This document shows positions 62,583 through 64,000 of a DNA stretch of 64,000 bases, in pieces. The notes under the pieces were generated by a model. It saw only the letters and a list, made by a program, of their open reading frames with translations, was not told where the DNA came from and made no database searches. The position numbers and the translations under genes are program-made. Origin of the DNA: JAAELZ01 sp965223465 (lineage in GTDB: Bacteria > Pseudomonadota > Gammaproteobacteria > Arenicellales > Poriferihabitantaceae); contig OZ245025.1 in NCBI GenBank assembly GCA_965223465.1, positions 868,001 through 932,000 on the forward strand, in the 5' to 3' direction. The number at the start of each line of letters is the position of its first letter. Positions within the stretch are counted from its first letter, which is position 1.

Positions 62583-64000
62583 ATGGACAACAATCTATTT
62601 ATACTCGTTTTCAGGAGAATGCGCCTGCCATTGGCGGTGCTGATCATGGTATACGCCATGTCCATCTTCGTATTGACGCTAATTCCTGGTGTGGATGATC
62701 AGGGTAATTCGTGGAAAATGAGTTTTTTCCACGCATTCTATTTTGTCAGTTTCATGGGTTCTACTATTGGCTTTGGCGAAATTCCCTATGCGTTTACTGA
62801 TGCGCAGCGCATGTGGACAACCGTCACCATCTATGCCAGCGTCATCGCCTGGCTCTACGCGATTGGTACCATGCTGTCTTTGGTACAAAGTCAGGCTTTC
62901 ACCAGAGCTTTAGGAGAACAAAGATTTACCAGTAAAATAAGAAAACTCAAAGAACCCTTTTATATCATTTGTGGGTTTGGTGATACGGGCCACTCATTGC
63001 TCGCGACTATGCACCAAAACGGGCAACGTGCGGTCGTTATTGACAACAAACCCAAACAAATTTATTCCATCGATGCACAAAATTGGTTGTTTACACTGCC
63101 TGCGCTGCTGGGGAATGCCAATGAGTCATACAATCTGGAAAAAGCGGGCATATGTAAACCAAACTGCCGCGGAGTGATCGCCATGACCCAGGACGACCAC
63201 ATCAATCTGCAAATCGCCCTGTCAGCAAAAATACTTGAACCCAATATCAAGGTCATTTGTCGCGCGCAAACCATTGATGCTGAGCGTAATATGGCCTCGT
63301 TTGGTACTGAACTGGTGGTCAACCCCTATCATACCTTTGCTGAAGATTTCGTGCTGGCGATGGAAAAGCCCAGTATGTATTTGCTGGAAAGATGGATTAC
63401 CGCGCCCGCAGATTCACCACTAACGGAACCGGTTTTTCCACCCAAAGGACGCTGGATATTGTGTGGGTATGGGCGTTTTGGCAAGGCTATGTACCGCCGT
63501 TTGCTCAAACTGGGAAACCCCGTGACCGTAGTAGAGGAAAAACCTGAGCTGACCAACCCGCCAGACAATACCATTGTCGGCAGAGGCACGGAAGAAGATA
63601 CGCTGCAGGATGCGAAGGCAAAAAAAGCCGTGGGCATCATCGCTGGCACCGATAACGATGTGAACAATCTGTCTATCCTCCTGACCGCCGAACAGATAAA
63701 TAAAAACCTGTTTACCATATTACGGCAAGAACTCGCGGTGAATCATCATGTTAGCCGCGCAGTCAAGCCCGATTTACTCATGGATCATAGCGAAATTATC
63801 GCTAGCCGTATTCTGGAAAACCTGACCACTCCATTAACGGGTCATTTTCTGCGTATGGCAAGAGATGAATCTGAACAATGGGCGAGCGTGCTAGTCAGCC
63901 GATTAATTGGTATTCTCGACGACCAGGTACCTGATACCTGGGTGCTCAGCGTGCGCAAAGACAAAACGCCTGCTGTCTGGGATCTGTTGCGCCTTAATCA
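62583..64000 (+). CDS. TrkA-N domain potassium channel (cut by window edge)
   Basis: Open from ATG 62583 to the right edge, 472 residues and no stop. Two membrane helices (about 15-35 and 80-100) flank a pore loop with the selectivity filter TIGFGE; then two RCK/TrkA-N domains with FYIICGFGDTGHSLL and WILCGYGRFGKAMY NAD-binding motifs. It is a ligand-gated potassium channel of the Kch/MthK type. The C-terminus is missing. Confidence 0.9.
   Translation, partial: MDNNLFILVFRRMRLPLAVLIMVYAMSIFVLTLIPGVDDQGNSWKMSFFHAFYFVSFMGSTIGFGEIPYAFTDAQRMWTTVTIYASVIAWLYAIGTMLSLVQSQAFTRALGEQRFTSKIRKLKEPFYIICGFGDTGHSLLATMHQNGQRAVVIDNKPKQIYSIDAQNWLFTLPALLGNANESYNLEKAGICKPNCRGVIAMTQDDHINLQIALSAKILEPNIKVICRAQTIDAERNMASFGTELVVNPYHTFAEDFVLAMEKPSMYLLERWITAPADSPLTEPVFPPKGRWILCGYGRFGKAMYRRLLKLGNPVTVVEEKPELTNPPDNTIVGRGTEEDTLQDAKAKKAVGIIAGTDNDVNNLSILLTAEQINKNLFTILRQELAVNHHVSRAVKPDLLMDHSEIIASRILENLTTPLTGHFLRMARDESEQWASVLVSRLIGILDDQVPDTWVLSVRKDKTPAVWDLLRLN

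Noticed and set aside
1..64000. Search for tRNA, rRNA, insertion sequences, attachment sites and CRISPR arrays
   Set aside because: No tRNA-like cloverleaf, no transposase or integrase frame, and no regularly spaced direct repeats were seen in any gap.

Overview
The window looks like chromosomal DNA of a free-living gammaproteobacterium with a GC content that seems, by eye, to lie in the mid to high 40s. The evidence is the FimV polar hub protein, the rpoE-rseA-rseB extracytoplasmic stress operon, sdhCDAB with its flavinylation factor sdhE, a Prc tail-specific protease, rpmF-plsX-fabH and a long-form serine acetyltransferase. Almost every base is coding, genes are packed in short operons with 1-11 base overlaps, and no rRNA, tRNA, insertion sequence, integrase or CRISPR array could be seen. 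The genus cannot be settled; a DsrS-like protein hints at, but does not prove, a sulfur-oxidising lineage.

Layout. 1-9.3 kb (minus strand): phoH (cut by the window edge), miaB, fimV, leuD-leuC, rseB-rseA-rpoE. 9.5-14.8 kb: nadB on plus converging with sdhCDAB-sdhE on minus. 15-23.2 kb (plus): prc, then envelope genes: a Sel1/SH3 protein, a TPR protein and an L,D-transpeptidase that share a C-terminal NTF2-like domain, a GT4 glycosyltransferase and a metal-dependent hydrolase. 23.2-27.5 kb (minus): alaX-lutA-lutB-lutC-AEC transporter, a lactate oxidation operon. 27.6-33.7 kb: an SDR, then GST / O-antigen-ligase-like / msrA / DUF423 / DUF924 (minus), then an isolated contractile-tail tube protein with a small partner. 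34-45.2 kb: FAD oxidoreductase, MBOAT plus SGNH-like acylation pair, queG, a D-lactate/glycolate-type dehydrogenase, and two large membrane proteins (DUF2142; flippase-like domain fused to a TolB-like propeller). 45.4-51.2 kb: PaiB-like protein, the pxpABC 5-oxoprolinase operon, RDD and MFS membrane proteins, yaaA. 51.4-55.8 kb (plus): MoxR ATPase, VWA/DUF2201 protein, DsrS-like protein, D-amino-acid transaminase. 55.8-64 kb: fabH-plsX-rpmF (minus), a DegP/DegQ protease, cysE, SDR, DUF6394-like protein and a TrkA-type potassium channel that runs off the right edge.

How they fit together. Envelope maintenance is the main theme: sigma-E and its RseA/RseB control, Prc and DegP proteases, an L,D-transpeptidase, flippase/ligase/acyltransferase candidates for surface glycans, and PlsX/FabH for phospholipid synthesis. 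Central metabolism is represented by succinate dehydrogenase, L- and D-lactate oxidation, leucine, NAD and cysteine synthesis, and 5-oxoproline recycling. The least explained parts are the orphan phage-tail-tube pair (32902-33696), the MoxR/VWA/DsrS-like cluster (51396-54918), the flippase-propeller fusion (43108-45186), and an AT-rich gap with two perfect tandem DnaA boxes (48538-48558).
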